Positions 9,053-17,244 of a DNA stretch of 64,000 bases are shown one piece after another. Source of the DNA: an uncultured Atopobium sp. (GTDB lineage: Bacteria; Actinomycetota; Coriobacteriia; Coriobacteriales; Atopobiaceae); NCBI GenBank assembly GCA_938028565.1, contig CALIZS010000046.1, forward strand, positions 1 through 64,000, given 5' to 3'. The notes beneath the pieces are model-generated. The model made no database searches. It was not told where the DNA came from and saw nothing but the letters and a program-made list of their open reading frames with translations. Position 1 is the stretch's first letter. Every line of letters begins with the position of its first letter. Both the position numbers and the translations under genes were made by a program.

Positions 9053-9143
9053 GGAGAGTTGTCCGAGTGGCCGAAGGAGCACGATTGGAAATCGTGTAGG
9101 CGTCTAAAGCGTCTCCAGGGTTCAAATCCCTGACTCTCCGCCA
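9053..9143 (+). tRNA. tRNA-Ser (GGA)
   Basis: Acceptor GGAGAGT pairs with ACTCTCC, the anticodon GGA is at 9087-9089, a long variable arm (class II) is present and CCA is encoded. A TATACT -10 box lies at 9028-9033. Confidence 0.96.
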
Positions 9144-9181
9144 GAATTTTCACGGCGCCTACGGGCGCCGTTTCACCCTTC

Positions 9182-9272
9182 GGAGGGGTGGCAGAGTGGT
9201 TGAATGCGGCGGTCTCGAAAACCGTTTACCCCTTCTAGGGGTACGAGGGTTCGAATCCCTCCTCCTCCGCCA
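9182..9272 (+). tRNA. tRNA-Ser (CGA)
   Basis: Acceptor GGAGGGG pairs with CTCCTCC (one G-U), the anticodon CGA is at 9216-9218, the long variable arm is cccc-tt-ctaggggt-like and the T-loop is TTCGAAT, with CCA encoded. It lies 38 bp after tRNA-Ser(GGA) and is probably co-transcribed with it. Confidence 0.95.
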
Positions 9273-9391
9273 TTTAACATTTTGATTTGATTAATTGTTA
9301 CCAATAAAGATATATTTATTTTTCGACTTTATATAGAATGCTTAGGCTTAGTAATTCGATGTCATCTTTTTTGACACAAGGGGAGAGTTAA

Positions 9392-10804
9392 ATGGCTGTT
9401 TCAGCAGATGAGTTGAATGGCTTCAGGCGTGATCGCTATTTTGCACGCTCCTGGGCACTTCTGACTCTGGAAAAGGGCTGGTGGAAGCCTGTCCTTATTA
9501 TAGCTCTGTTTGGTCTTATTCCAGTTATCGGAATTCTTGCACTTGTTGGTTATGCACTTGAGACTGCGCGCGTAACTGCATGGGGCATCAATGCTGGTCC
9601 AAAGCAGAAGGACCTCAAGTTTGGTACTTACATTGTTACTGGTTTTAAGGCAGCTGTCATTGCAATTGCCTTTGGTCTGGCATACAGCATTGCTACTGGA
9701 ATTCTTTCCTTTATTCCAGTCATCAATCTGATTCTTATCCCAGTCTTTATTGTTGCAGCATTTGTGTACCCACTGTTCATCAATGTTGTTCAGGTTCGCG
9801 CATCAGTTTATGGTCGCATCTCTGCTGGTTTTGCTTTTAAGAACATCTTTGAGATGATTAAGCATGACATGGGCGGTCTGTTCCGCATCTTTGGTATGGG
9901 CATTGTGCTTGGCATTATCACCTCTATTATTATGGGTATCATTGGCGGCAGCGCTGCAATTAGCATGATTGTTAACATTGGTACTCAAGCTTTAACCATT
10001 GCAAGAACTCAGAACGTTACCAGCGAAGATCGGCTTGGTATTATCATGCTAGCTCTTTTTGCTCGCAGCTTCATTCAGATGGTACCAGTCTTCCTTATTA
10101 TTGGCTATATTGGTCACGTTGTTGGTCTTATCGTTATGCTTCTTATGCAAAACGCAATTGCCCTTTGGATGCGTCAGTTCAACGTTGCTGCATGGGGGCA
10201 GAGCACCGACCCACTGCCACCATTTATTAACGATCCACGTGATGGCGCAGCTGCTACTTATGCAGCTCCAGCACCAGTTGCTCCTACCGCTCCAGCAGCC
10301 GCCGCTCCTGCAGCAGCACCTGTTGCTGTTCCTGTTGCGGCACCAGCACCAGCACCAGTAGCAACCCCAGCACCAGCAGCCCCTGCAGCACCTGCTGCCC
10401 CAGTTGCTGCTCCAGCTCCAGTTGCACCTGCAGCACCTGTTGCTGCTCCAGCTCCAGTTGCACCTGCAGCGCCTGTTGCTGCTCCAGCTGAGCCTGTTGC
10501 GGCTCCAGTAGCACCTGCTGCACCAGCAGCACCTGCTGCTCCAGCGGCTCCTGCCGCACCAGTGGCTCCTGCTGCTCCAGCTGCACCAGCAGCACCTGTT
10601 GCACCTGCGGCACCAGTCGCACCTGTTGCACCAGCGGCCCCTGTAGCTCCAGAGGCTCCTGTCGCTCCCGCAGCTCCAGAGCCTGCACCTGCTTCAACTG
10701 TTGTTGTTGAGCCAATTATCCCAACAACTCCAGAGGCTCCTGAGGCACCAGCTGCTCCAGCAGACGCACCAACTCAGAATCCTGAGGGACCTGCAGCTCA
10801 GTAA
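9392..10804 (+). CDS. DUF4013-like membrane protein with long Ala/Pro-rich tail
   Basis: 470 residues in two parts. Residues 1-265 hold about six membrane segments rich in Gly and Ile and begin with a charged segment ending in WWKPVL; this part resembles DUF4013, a bacterial membrane family of unknown function. Residues 285-470 are almost wholly Ala, Pro and Val in an APAAPV-like low-complexity repeat, with Glu residues added near the end. A similar tail is found on the ABC ATPase at 50522-51823. GGGGAGAG precedes ATG 9392. The tail probably forms an extended polyproline-like arm; its side of the membrane cannot be told from the sequence. The function is unknown. Confidence 0.8.
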   Translation: MAVSADELNGFRRDRYFARSWALLTLEKGWWKPVLIIALFGLIPVIGILALVGYALETARVTAWGINAGPKQKDLKFGTYIVTGFKAAVIAIAFGLAYSIATGILSFIPVINLILIPVFIVAAFVYPLFINVVQVRASVYGRISAGFAFKNIFEMIKHDMGGLFRIFGMGIVLGIITSIIMGIIGGSAAISMIVNIGTQALTIARTQNVTSEDRLGIIMLALFARSFIQMVPVFLIIGYIGHVVGLIVMLLMQNAIALWMRQFNVAAWGQSTDPLPPFINDPRDGAAATYAAPAPVAPTAPAAAAPAAAPVAVPVAAPAPAPVATPAPAAPAAPAAPVAAPAPVAPAAPVAAPAPVAPAAPVAAPAEPVAAPVAPAAPAAPAAPAAPAAPVAPAAPAAPAAPVAPAAPVAPVAPAAPVAPEAPVAPAAPEPAPASTVVVEPIIPTTPEAPEAPAAPADAPTQNPEGPAAQ

Positions 10805-10824
10805 AGTAGAGCACATATAAAAGA

Positions 10825-10866
10825 GACGGCCATCATGCAGATTGTGTGATGGTCGTTTTTCTTTTT
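10825..10866 (+). terminator. Terminator after the DUF4013-like gene
   Basis: The stem acggccatca/tgatggtcgt is followed by TTTTTCTTTTT, 20 bp after the stop codon. Confidence 0.9.
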
Positions 10867-11031
10867 CAATCCCGTGTTTTTAAAATTGCGCGAGTGACCA
10901 TGCCTTAGAAAGATTCGCGTCAGATATTTGCAAGATTAGAGGTAAATAAGCAACAAATTGCCGATTTAAGCTTTATATGTGGACTGCATGTGAGAAAGTT
11001 TGTGGGCTAGTTTCGTATTTGAGCATTTATG

Positions 11032-11040
11032 TGGTATGAT
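11032..11040 (+). promoter_or_regulatory. Extended -10 promoter for the rpsF operon
   Basis: TGGTATGAT fits an extended -10 element (TGnTATnAT) about 72 bp before rpsF. No good -35 is visible, as is usual for this promoter type. Confidence 0.6.
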
Positions 11041-11058
11041 GCTTGGTCGAACTTTCCT

Positions 11059-11087
11059 GCTTCGGGTGCACCTTCACTTCCCGAAGC
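11059..11087 (+). promoter_or_regulatory. Leader hairpin before rpsF, candidate S6/S18 autoregulatory site
   Basis: gcttcggg (11059-11066) pairs with cccgaagc (11080-11087) around a 13-base loop, 25 bp before the rpsF start. In many bacteria the S6:S18 complex represses translation by binding an rpsF leader stem. Position and stability fit, but I cannot confirm the consensus binding loop by eye. Confidence 0.5.
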
Positions 11088-11111
11088 CATTAGCCCAGAG
11101 GAGGTGACAAT

Positions 11112-11405
11112 ATGAAGGCCTATGAACTGCTGTTTTTTGTTGACCCAGCTTCCACCGAGGAAGTCCGCGCTGGTGTAATGAAGCGTATTGACGTTGCTAT
11201 CACCACTGACGGCGGAGTAGTCGACAGCGTCGAGGACTGGGGTAAGCGTAAGCTTGCTTTTGAGGTCGACGATCTTACCGAGGGTGACTATACCCTCATC
11301 AATTTCCATGCAGATCCAACGCAGATTGCAGAGCTCGATCGAGTCCTGCGAATTAATGATGCTGTTAAGCGTCACATGATCGTGCGTCGAGTCGATAAGG
11401 ACTAA
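11112..11405 (+). CDS. rpsF: 30S ribosomal protein S6
   Basis: 97 residues, normal length. The start MKAYELLFFV, the WGKRKLAFEV-type core (about residue 43) and the C-terminal NDAVKRHMIVR segment are family features. S6 binds the central domain of 16S rRNA with S18. GAGGAGG lies 6 nt before ATG 11112. It is first in the operon rpsF-ssb-rpsR-DUF2232-rplI. Confidence 0.97.
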   Translation: MKAYELLFFVDPASTEEVRAGVMKRIDVAITTDGGVVDSVEDWGKRKLAFEVDDLTEGDYTLINFHADPTQIAELDRVLRINDAVKRHMIVRRVDKD

Positions 11406-11457
11406 GTCCTTGTAATGGAAAAGTGGAAGTATTCCACGATGAGAGGTAGTGAGATTT

Positions 11458-11910
11458 ATGAGTATTAACAGGGTTAACATTTCGGGCAACCTGACCCGTG
11501 ACCCGGAGCTTCGCTCCACAGCAGGCGGTACCCAGATTCTATCCTTCGGCGTTGCGGTTAATGATCGTCGCAGGAACCAGCAGACCGGTGAGTGGGAAGA
11601 TGTTCCCAATTTCGTTGACTGCGTAGTATTTGGACAGCGTGCTGAAGCACTTTCCCGCTTCCTCTCCAAGGGTTCGAAGGTTGCTATTGAAGGCAAACTT
11701 CGTTTCAGCTCCTGGGAGACGAAGGAAGGACAGCGTCGCAGCAAGCTTGAAGTTGTTGTTGATGAAGTCGAGTTCCTTTCTAGGAATCAGCAGGGTGGAG
11801 CCCCTATGTCACAGGGTGCACCATCTTATGCAGCTCCAACTCCACAGGCACCCGCTCCCGTTCCGGCTCCGCCAGACGAGGAGTTCTACGATGCTGATAT
11901 TCCGTTTTAA
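11458..11910 (+). CDS. ssb: Single-stranded DNA-binding protein
   Basis: 150 residues. An N-terminal OB fold (MSINRVNISGNLTRDPELR) covers residues 1-110, followed by a short Gln/Ala/Pro linker and the acidic C-terminal tip DADIPF that recruits partner proteins. I chose ATG 11458, preceded by GAGAGGTAG; a GTG three codons earlier lies too close to that site. Its place between rpsF and rpsR is the usual one. Confidence 0.96.
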   Translation: MSINRVNISGNLTRDPELRSTAGGTQILSFGVAVNDRRRNQQTGEWEDVPNFVDCVVFGQRAEALSRFLSKGSKVAIEGKLRFSSWETKEGQRRSKLEVVVDEVEFLSRNQQGGAPMSQGAPSYAAPTPQAPAPVPAPPDEEFYDADIPF

Positions 11911-11958
11911 ACGTCAGACAGCAACACAGACGTTACTGTCATCTGAAAGGTAAAAGAC

Positions 11959-12231
11959 ATGGCTCAGCAGAAACAAGATTTCCAGCGCCAGCCGCGTCGC
12001 AAGTATTGCCAGTTCTGCAAGGAGGAGACTGAGTTCATCGATTACAAAGATACTCAGCTTCTTCGTAAGTACATGACCGACCGTGGCAAGATTAAGCCTC
12101 GTCGCGTCACTGGCACCTGCACGCAGCACCAGCACGACATTGCACTTGCCATCAAGCGCGCACGCGAGATGGCACTTCTGCCCTACACTGTCCCTGTGGT
12201 TTCCAGCCGCGGTGGCCGTAGTCGCGGATAA
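11959..12231 (+). CDS. rpsR: 30S ribosomal protein S18
   Basis: 90 residues, basic. The N-terminal part has the RRKYCQFC motif with a second Cys, a relic of a zinc-binding form (C-terminal zinc ligands absent), followed by [19 protein letters not shown] and RRVTGTC. It works with S6 on the 30S platform. AAAGG stands about 9 nt before ATG. Confidence 0.96.
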   Translation: MAQQKQDFQRQPRRKYCQFCKEETEFIDYKDTQLLRKYMTDRGKIKPRRVTGTCTQHQHDIALAIKRAREMALLPYTVPVVSSRGGRSRG

Positions 12232-12263
12232 CCTATCTGTTCTTCAGGTAGAGTTGGTTAGCA

Positions 12264-13322
12264 ATGGATAGACCGGATTCAAATATTCCTCAGGTACCTG
12301 AAGGGTATTCTCGCCCAGAGAGTAGCCCACAGAATTTTGCCGGTCCAAGCAACCAAAACGGAGGCAAGCCGCGTCCGTTTGAAGCTCCAACCTACAAGCA
12401 AGGCTTTGTTCTTTGCGTTGTTGGCGGAGTAATTACCGGGCTCCTTTCTTTTATTGGAGCAGCTTTGGTTGCGTATGGCATGGTAATTGCTGTCTATTGC
12501 AAAAAAGGGCACGGATGGTTTGGTCCTGCTATTACTTCAGTACTTGTTACGGGTGTAGCAGCTTATTTGCTCTCGGGACCAACGGAGGCGGCAACTTCAG
12601 TTACCGCTTGTGCACTTGCTCTTGGAGTTGGCTACGCTTTTGCAACAGAGAAACTTACCGTTGGTGTTGGGTCTCTTCTTGTAGGAGCAACGACTTTGGC
12701 ACTTCTGGGATACGATGCGTTCTTTGCCGCAATGGCAGGAACAACTCTTCCCGAGCTTGCTCAGAACGTATTTAATCAATACGCCTCGCAGGTCTCAGGT
12801 GCTTCTCCAGAGATTCAAGAAGGTCTTTCAACGGCGAAGGCACTCTTTATGCTCTTTTGGCCAACCAGCTATACCGGCATGGCGCTTTTATATTTTATAA
12901 TTGCGCGTTTTGGAGCTCGAACAGTGTATAAAGCACTGACAAGAGACCCACGGAAACTACCACAGTTCCAGCTGATGGACGTTCCATTTTGGATGTGTGT
13001 TCTTACCGTGGCCAACTTGTTTGTGTATGCACTTTCAAGCACCATTTTGCCTGCACAAGACATACTTCAGCTTATAACGCTGAATGTGTTTATGGCTCTT
13101 AGAGTTGTTTTTGTTCTTCAGGGCCTTGCGGTGCTCACATGGTTTGTGCGAGAGAAGCACTTCTCGCCAGCACTTTCTCTGTCACTGTTTGTATTGGCAG
13201 GCATGTTAGAAGTTCAGTTAGGCGTTATGGCTCTCGTAGGACTTATTGACGCCTGGGCAAACTTCCGAAAGCTTAATCGCTCAGGAAGCCAGGATTCAGA
13301 GTCCACGATAAACAACAACTAG
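12264..13322 (+). CDS. DUF2232 (YybS-like) membrane protein
   Basis: 352 residues. A hydrophilic, Pro/Asn-rich N-terminal 45 residues is followed by about eight membrane segments. The placement between rpsR and rplI matches that of YybS/DUF2232 proteins in Firmicutes and some Actinobacteria. The biochemical role is unknown; relatives have been linked to sporulation or membrane protein homeostasis only by neighbourhood. GTTGG precedes ATG 12264, a weak ribosome-binding site. I am fairly sure of the family from position and topology, less so from sequence. Confidence 0.75.
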   Translation: MDRPDSNIPQVPEGYSRPESSPQNFAGPSNQNGGKPRPFEAPTYKQGFVLCVVGGVITGLLSFIGAALVAYGMVIAVYCKKGHGWFGPAITSVLVTGVAAYLLSGPTEAATSVTACALALGVGYAFATEKLTVGVGSLLVGATTLALLGYDAFFAAMAGTTLPELAQNVFNQYASQVSGASPEIQEGLSTAKALFMLFWPTSYTGMALLYFIIARFGARTVYKALTRDPRKLPQFQLMDVPFWMCVLTVANLFVYALSSTILPAQDILQLITLNVFMALRVVFVLQGLAVLTWFVREKHFSPALSLSLFVLAGMLEVQLGVMALVGLIDAWANFRKLNRSGSQDSESTINNN

Positions 13323-13354
13323 TCGATACCATCGACTCATCAAAGGAGTTTCCC

Positions 13355-13879
13355 ATGAAAGTTATTCTCTTGGGCGAGCTTCGCGGTAAGGGCGGCGAAG
13401 GCGACATCGTAGAGGTCGCACAGGGTTATGCGGAGAACTTCCTGTTCCCCAACAAGATTGCCCAGCCTGCTACACCGGGTAACATCAAGCAGCTTGAGGA
13501 GCGTCGTCACAATATTGCTAAGCGCGAAGAGCAGCGTATTGCTGACGCAAATGCTACCAAGGCAGCTCTTGATGGCAAGCTCGTAACTGTTGACGCTCGC
13601 ATCGGTGAGGAGGGCCAGCTCTTTGGCTCCGTCACCACCGCTCAGATTGCTGACGCAATCGAGGCACAGCTTAACGTCACCGTTGATCGTAAGCGCATTG
13701 CTCGTAGCGCTGCTATCAAGACCGCTGGTCGCCACAATGTCACCATTGAGCTTTACCGTGACATTACCGCTACCGTCGTTGTTCTTGTTGGCGAGGACGA
13801 TGCTGCTCCTGTAGAGGAGGAAACCGAGGAGGTTGTCGCAGAGGCAACCGTCGAGGTTGAGGTTGAGTCCGCAGAGTAG
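13355..13879 (+). CDS. rplI: 50S ribosomal protein L9
   Basis: 174 residues, some 25 longer than the usual 148-150. The N-terminal domain has the normal MKVILLGELRGKGGEGDIVEV start and GYAENFLFP motif, joined by a long helix to the C-terminal domain. The extra C-terminal 30 residues are rich in Glu, Val and Ala and strongly acidic, unusual for a ribosomal protein. AAAGGAG precedes ATG 13355. Confidence 0.96.
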   Translation: MKVILLGELRGKGGEGDIVEVAQGYAENFLFPNKIAQPATPGNIKQLEERRHNIAKREEQRIADANATKAALDGKLVTVDARIGEEGQLFGSVTTAQIADAIEAQLNVTVDRKRIARSAAIKTAGRHNVTIELYRDITATVVVLVGEDDAAPVEEETEEVVAEATVEVEVESAE

Positions 13880-14008
13880 TTTTATGCATGCATAAAACAC
13901 TGTTCTCCTGCATTTTTTGGTGGTTTATACAATTTCTGCAGTTTTCTACAGATTTATGCGCTTTTAGAAAAAGCAAGGCCATCTTAAAAGAATGGAATGT
14001 TTGTTCGA

Positions 14009-14046
14009 ACCACCCCTTTGTGAAACATAACAAAGGGGTGGTCTTT
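14009..14046 (+). terminator. Terminator of the rpsF-rplI operon
   Basis: A 12-bp perfect stem accacccctttg with its complement is followed by CTTTTTAT, 130 bp after rplI. Confidence 0.92.
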
Positions 14047-14379
14047 TTATGTGTAGACGGAGCGGTATATTTTCTTGTGCTCTACCTGCGGTTATTCAAA
14101 ATGTTATATAAAACATATTCACTTAACCTGCGGAATTGTAATTTGATTTGTATAACCGCAGATAAGCAATTGTGTAGAAAATACTACGTGTCGAAAAAAG
14201 TCCAAAAAATGTTGAAAACGTTGAAAACTTAAGGAAAACCCGCTCAGAGTATGCGAGTTTTAGAAAATCGTGTTGAAGACTTAACTTTTCGAATTTTGCA
14301 AGCCAAAATGACTCTTTATTTTTTTGAAAAGTACACTACCATTCAGATTCATTCCCAAAAAACATGATTGGAAAAGACG
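14047..14379. other. AT-rich region upstream of dnaB
   Basis: A 330-bp AT-rich stretch without a convincing gene. It carries gttgaaaac at 14211 and 14220 and a near copy near 14272, and ATG-poor frames. It probably contains the dnaB promoter, but no matched -35/-10 pair stands out. Confidence 0.5.
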
Positions 14380-15819
14380 ATGGCACAAGACTCGTTTGAG
14401 ATGAATCCTACGCAATTGACAGCCCTAGAGAACGCCTCTATGCCACAAGATTCTGATGCCGAGTTTTCCATTCTTTCTGCAATGATTCTTTCGGAAGAAA
14501 TCAGAGGAGAGTGCCTCATTAGGCTTTCTTCCGAGGATTTCTATATTCCATCCAATCAAATTATTTTTGAGGCAATTAAGTCTCTGTTTGACAATAACAA
14601 GCCAGTAGACGTCATTTCGCTTGCAGACCACCTTAAGAGTAACGGCAAGTTTGAGCGCGCTGGAGGAGCTGTCCGTTTAGCAGAGCTTGGAAATAACCCA
14701 CTTGCTATGGTTGGTTGGGAAAACCACGCTGTTATGCTGCACCGTGATACTACGCTCAGAAAGATGATTAGTGCTTCTGCAAAGATTTCTGCGCTTGCCT
14801 ACAACGCTCCAGAAGATACAAAAGAAGTAGTTGACCAGGCAGAGAAGCTTATTTTTGATGTAACCAACAGAGACGTTCAGCAGTCTGAGCAGGGCATTGA
14901 AGACATTATGACTGATCTCTTTGAAGAGCTTCAGCAAAATGCTGGCAAAGATGCTTCAGAGTTGGGTGTCCAAACTGGATTTGCAACCCTAGATAACCTC
15001 TTCCAAGGTCTTCGTCCTGGTCAGATGGTTGTTATCGGCGCTCGTCCTGGTGTTGGTAAGACGTCGTTTGCTCTCAGCATGGCCTATAATGCCGCAGTTT
15101 CCGGTGCAACTGTTGCGCTCTTCTCGCTTGAGATGAGTAAGATTGAGATTGCACAGAGGCTGTTGGCTTCTGAATCAAAGGTTGATTTGCAGACCATCCG
15201 TTCTTCCAACATCAGAAATGAGCAGTGGCCTACCCTTCTGGAGGCAGCAGAGCGTATTTCTCGCCTTAAAATCATCGTTGATGATACTCCAGGCACAACA
15301 GTCACAGAAATCCGCGCAAAAGCCCGCAGAATGCTTAATAAAGCCGAGAAAGGCGTCATTATCATCGACTACCTCCAGCTGCTTTCTCCACCAGCCGAGA
15401 AGGGCCGTGCAGACAGTCGTGCAACTGAGGTTTCTGAGATGTCTCGTGGCATTAAGATTATGGCTAAAGACCTCAAGGCACCTGTTATTGCACTTTCTCA
15501 GCTCAATCGTACGCTTGAGAACAGAAACGGCAAGCGTCCACAGCTTTCTGACCTACGTGAGTCCGGCGCAATCGAGCAGGATGCAGATATTGTTTTGCTG
15601 CTTGACCGCTCACTGAGCGATGAAGAAGCCGCACGCGATGACCGTCCTGATAAAGACGTTACCAACATCATTGTTGCAAAGAACCGTGCAGGTGCTCTGA
15701 GGGATGTTCCTGTTATGTTTATGCCAACATCCACCAAGTTTGTTGAGATTTACCAGGGAAATAATTACTCAGAAAGTGAAGCCGCACAGTACGCCGCAAT
15801 GACAAACCCCGCGCATTAA
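14380..15819 (+). CDS. dnaB: Replicative DNA helicase
   Basis: 479 residues, typical hexameric 5'-3' helicase of the replisome. The N-terminal DnaG-interacting domain (about 15-120) starts with a PQDSDAEFSILSAM segment; the RecA-like domain has Walker A GARPGVGKTS (220-229), Walker B IIIDYLQLL and DLRESGAIEQDADIV near the end. No intein is present in the helicase domain. ATG 14380 follows GGAAAAGA; an upstream in-frame TTG at 14368 is less likely. It stands after the rplI operon, as in many Firmicutes and Coriobacteria. Confidence 0.97.
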   Translation: MAQDSFEMNPTQLTALENASMPQDSDAEFSILSAMILSEEIRGECLIRLSSEDFYIPSNQIIFEAIKSLFDNNKPVDVISLADHLKSNGKFERAGGAVRLAELGNNPLAMVGWENHAVMLHRDTTLRKMISASAKISALAYNAPEDTKEVVDQAEKLIFDVTNRDVQQSEQGIEDIMTDLFEELQQNAGKDASELGVQTGFATLDNLFQGLRPGQMVVIGARPGVGKTSFALSMAYNAAVSGATVALFSLEMSKIEIAQRLLASESKVDLQTIRSSNIRNEQWPTLLEAAERISRLKIIVDDTPGTTVTEIRAKARRMLNKAEKGVIIIDYLQLLSPPAEKGRADSRATEVSEMSRGIKIMAKDLKAPVIALSQLNRTLENRNGKRPQLSDLRESGAIEQDADIVLLLDRSLSDEEAARDDRPDKDVTNIIVAKNRAGALRDVPVMFMPTSTKFVEIYQGNNYSESEAAQYAAMTNPAH

Positions 15820-15877
15820 TCGTTTCTTATGTGTGACAAAACCTCTGCGCTTCTGCGCTTTTGTGAGCGGTATTAGA

Positions 15878-15883
15878 TATACT
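15878..15883 (+). promoter_or_regulatory. Likely -10 box of purA
   Basis: TATACT lies 78 bp before the purA start; the -35 is weak. A small stem gcaacc/ggttgc (15890-15909) follows in the presumed leader. Confidence 0.45.
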
Positions 15884-15960
15884 TATGAAGCAACCCCTAA
15901 AGAGGTTGCAACCGTCATGTAATGGTCGTGTTTGTAGATAGCTGCGATAGGGGAGAACTT

Positions 15961-17241
15961 ATGCCAGCTTCCGTACTTGTTGGTGCTCAGTGGGGAGACG
16001 AGGGTAAGGGTAAAGTTACCGACCTCATTTCCGGAGATTTTGACGTTGTTTGCCGTTACGCAGGTGGTGCAAATGCAGGCCACACGGTAATTGCTGGAGA
16101 CACAAAGCTTGCGCTTCACCAGGTTCCATCTGGCGTTATGTACGAGAATACCTATCCAGTTATTGGTAATGGCTGCATTGTTGACCCAGAGGTTCTTCTC
16201 GGCGAGATTGATATGCTGGAGAGTAAGGGTATTTCCTGCGATCTGCTCAAGATTTCTGGCAACGCTCACATTGTTATGCCTTATCACAAAGATCTTGATG
16301 GCGTACATGAGAAAAAGCTGGGTAAGAACCTTATTGGTACCACTAAGCGCGGTGTCGGTCCAACGTATATGGACAAGATGAACCGTACTGGCCTGCGTAT
16401 TCAGGACATGCTTGACGAGAAGATTTTCCGCAAGAAGCTTGAGGCTGCACTTGAGTACACCAATCCAATCTTGAGTCTTGTGTATGGTCTTCCAACCTAT
16501 ACCGTTGACCAGATTTGCGAGACCTACCTGCCTTATGCAGATCGCATTCGTCCTTACATTGTTGAGTCTTCTCTCTTCCTCAACGAAGAGCTTGAGGCTG
16601 GAAAGAATATCCTCTTCGAGGGTGCTCAGGCAACCATGCTTGATATTGACCACGGCACCTATCCATTTGTCACCTCTTCTAACTGCACCGCTGGTGGCGC
16701 AGTAACTGGTTCTGGCGTTGGCCCAACCAACATTGACCGTGTCCTGGGTATTGCAAAGGCATACCTCACACGCGTTGGCTCTGGCCCATTCCCAACAGAG
16801 CTCTTTGATGAGACCGGCGATCTTCTCGGCGAAGTTGGACATGAGTATGGTGTAACTACTGGTCGTAAGCGTCGTTGTGGTTGGTATGATGCAGTAGTTG
16901 TTAACTATGCAGCTCGCATCAATGGCCTCACTGACCTGGCAATTACCAAGCTTGACGTTCTTGGCTGCCTGGACGAGATTAAGGTATGCGTTGCTTATGA
17001 GTGCGACGGCAAGATTTACAAGACCGTTCCAGAGCACCAGAGTGTTTTCTATCACGCAAAGCCTGTGTACGAGACTCTTCCTGGTTGGAAGTGCGACATC
17101 TCTAACGTTCGCAACTTCTACCAGCTGCCTCGTGAGGCTAAGGACTACATTGACTTCTTGGAGCAACTTGCTGGTGTACGCGTTTCTATCATCACCGTTG
17201 GTCCAGATCGTGAGCAGACAATCGATCGCTACTGGAGGTAA
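15961..17241 (+). CDS. purA: Adenylosuccinate synthase
   Basis: 426 residues. It joins IMP and aspartate using GTP, the first step from IMP to AMP. The N-terminal GAQWGDEGKGKV loop (about 7-18), the AGGANAGHT motif (about 36-44), the RGVGPTY segment and the VTTGRKRRCGW motif are all present. GGGGAG precedes ATG 15961, which is chosen over an upstream in-frame ATG. It is followed after 3 bp by the DegV-PurD gene, so the two purine genes are co-transcribed. Confidence 0.97.
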   Translation: MPASVLVGAQWGDEGKGKVTDLISGDFDVVCRYAGGANAGHTVIAGDTKLALHQVPSGVMYENTYPVIGNGCIVDPEVLLGEIDMLESKGISCDLLKISGNAHIVMPYHKDLDGVHEKKLGKNLIGTTKRGVGPTYMDKMNRTGLRIQDMLDEKIFRKKLEAALEYTNPILSLVYGLPTYTVDQICETYLPYADRIRPYIVESSLFLNEELEAGKNILFEGAQATMLDIDHGTYPFVTSSNCTAGGAVTGSGVGPTNIDRVLGIAKAYLTRVGSGPFPTELFDETGDLLGEVGHEYGVTTGRKRRCGWYDAVVVNYAARINGLTDLAITKLDVLGCLDEIKVCVAYECDGKIYKTVPEHQSVFYHAKPVYETLPGWKCDISNVRNFYQLPREAKDYIDFLEQLAGVRVSIITVGPDREQTIDRYWR

Positions 17242-17244
17242 CTC

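Noticed and set aside
15883..17166. 427-codon open frame antisense to purA
   Set aside because: It mirrors the purA coding sequence; codon phase favours purA, which has all family motifs.
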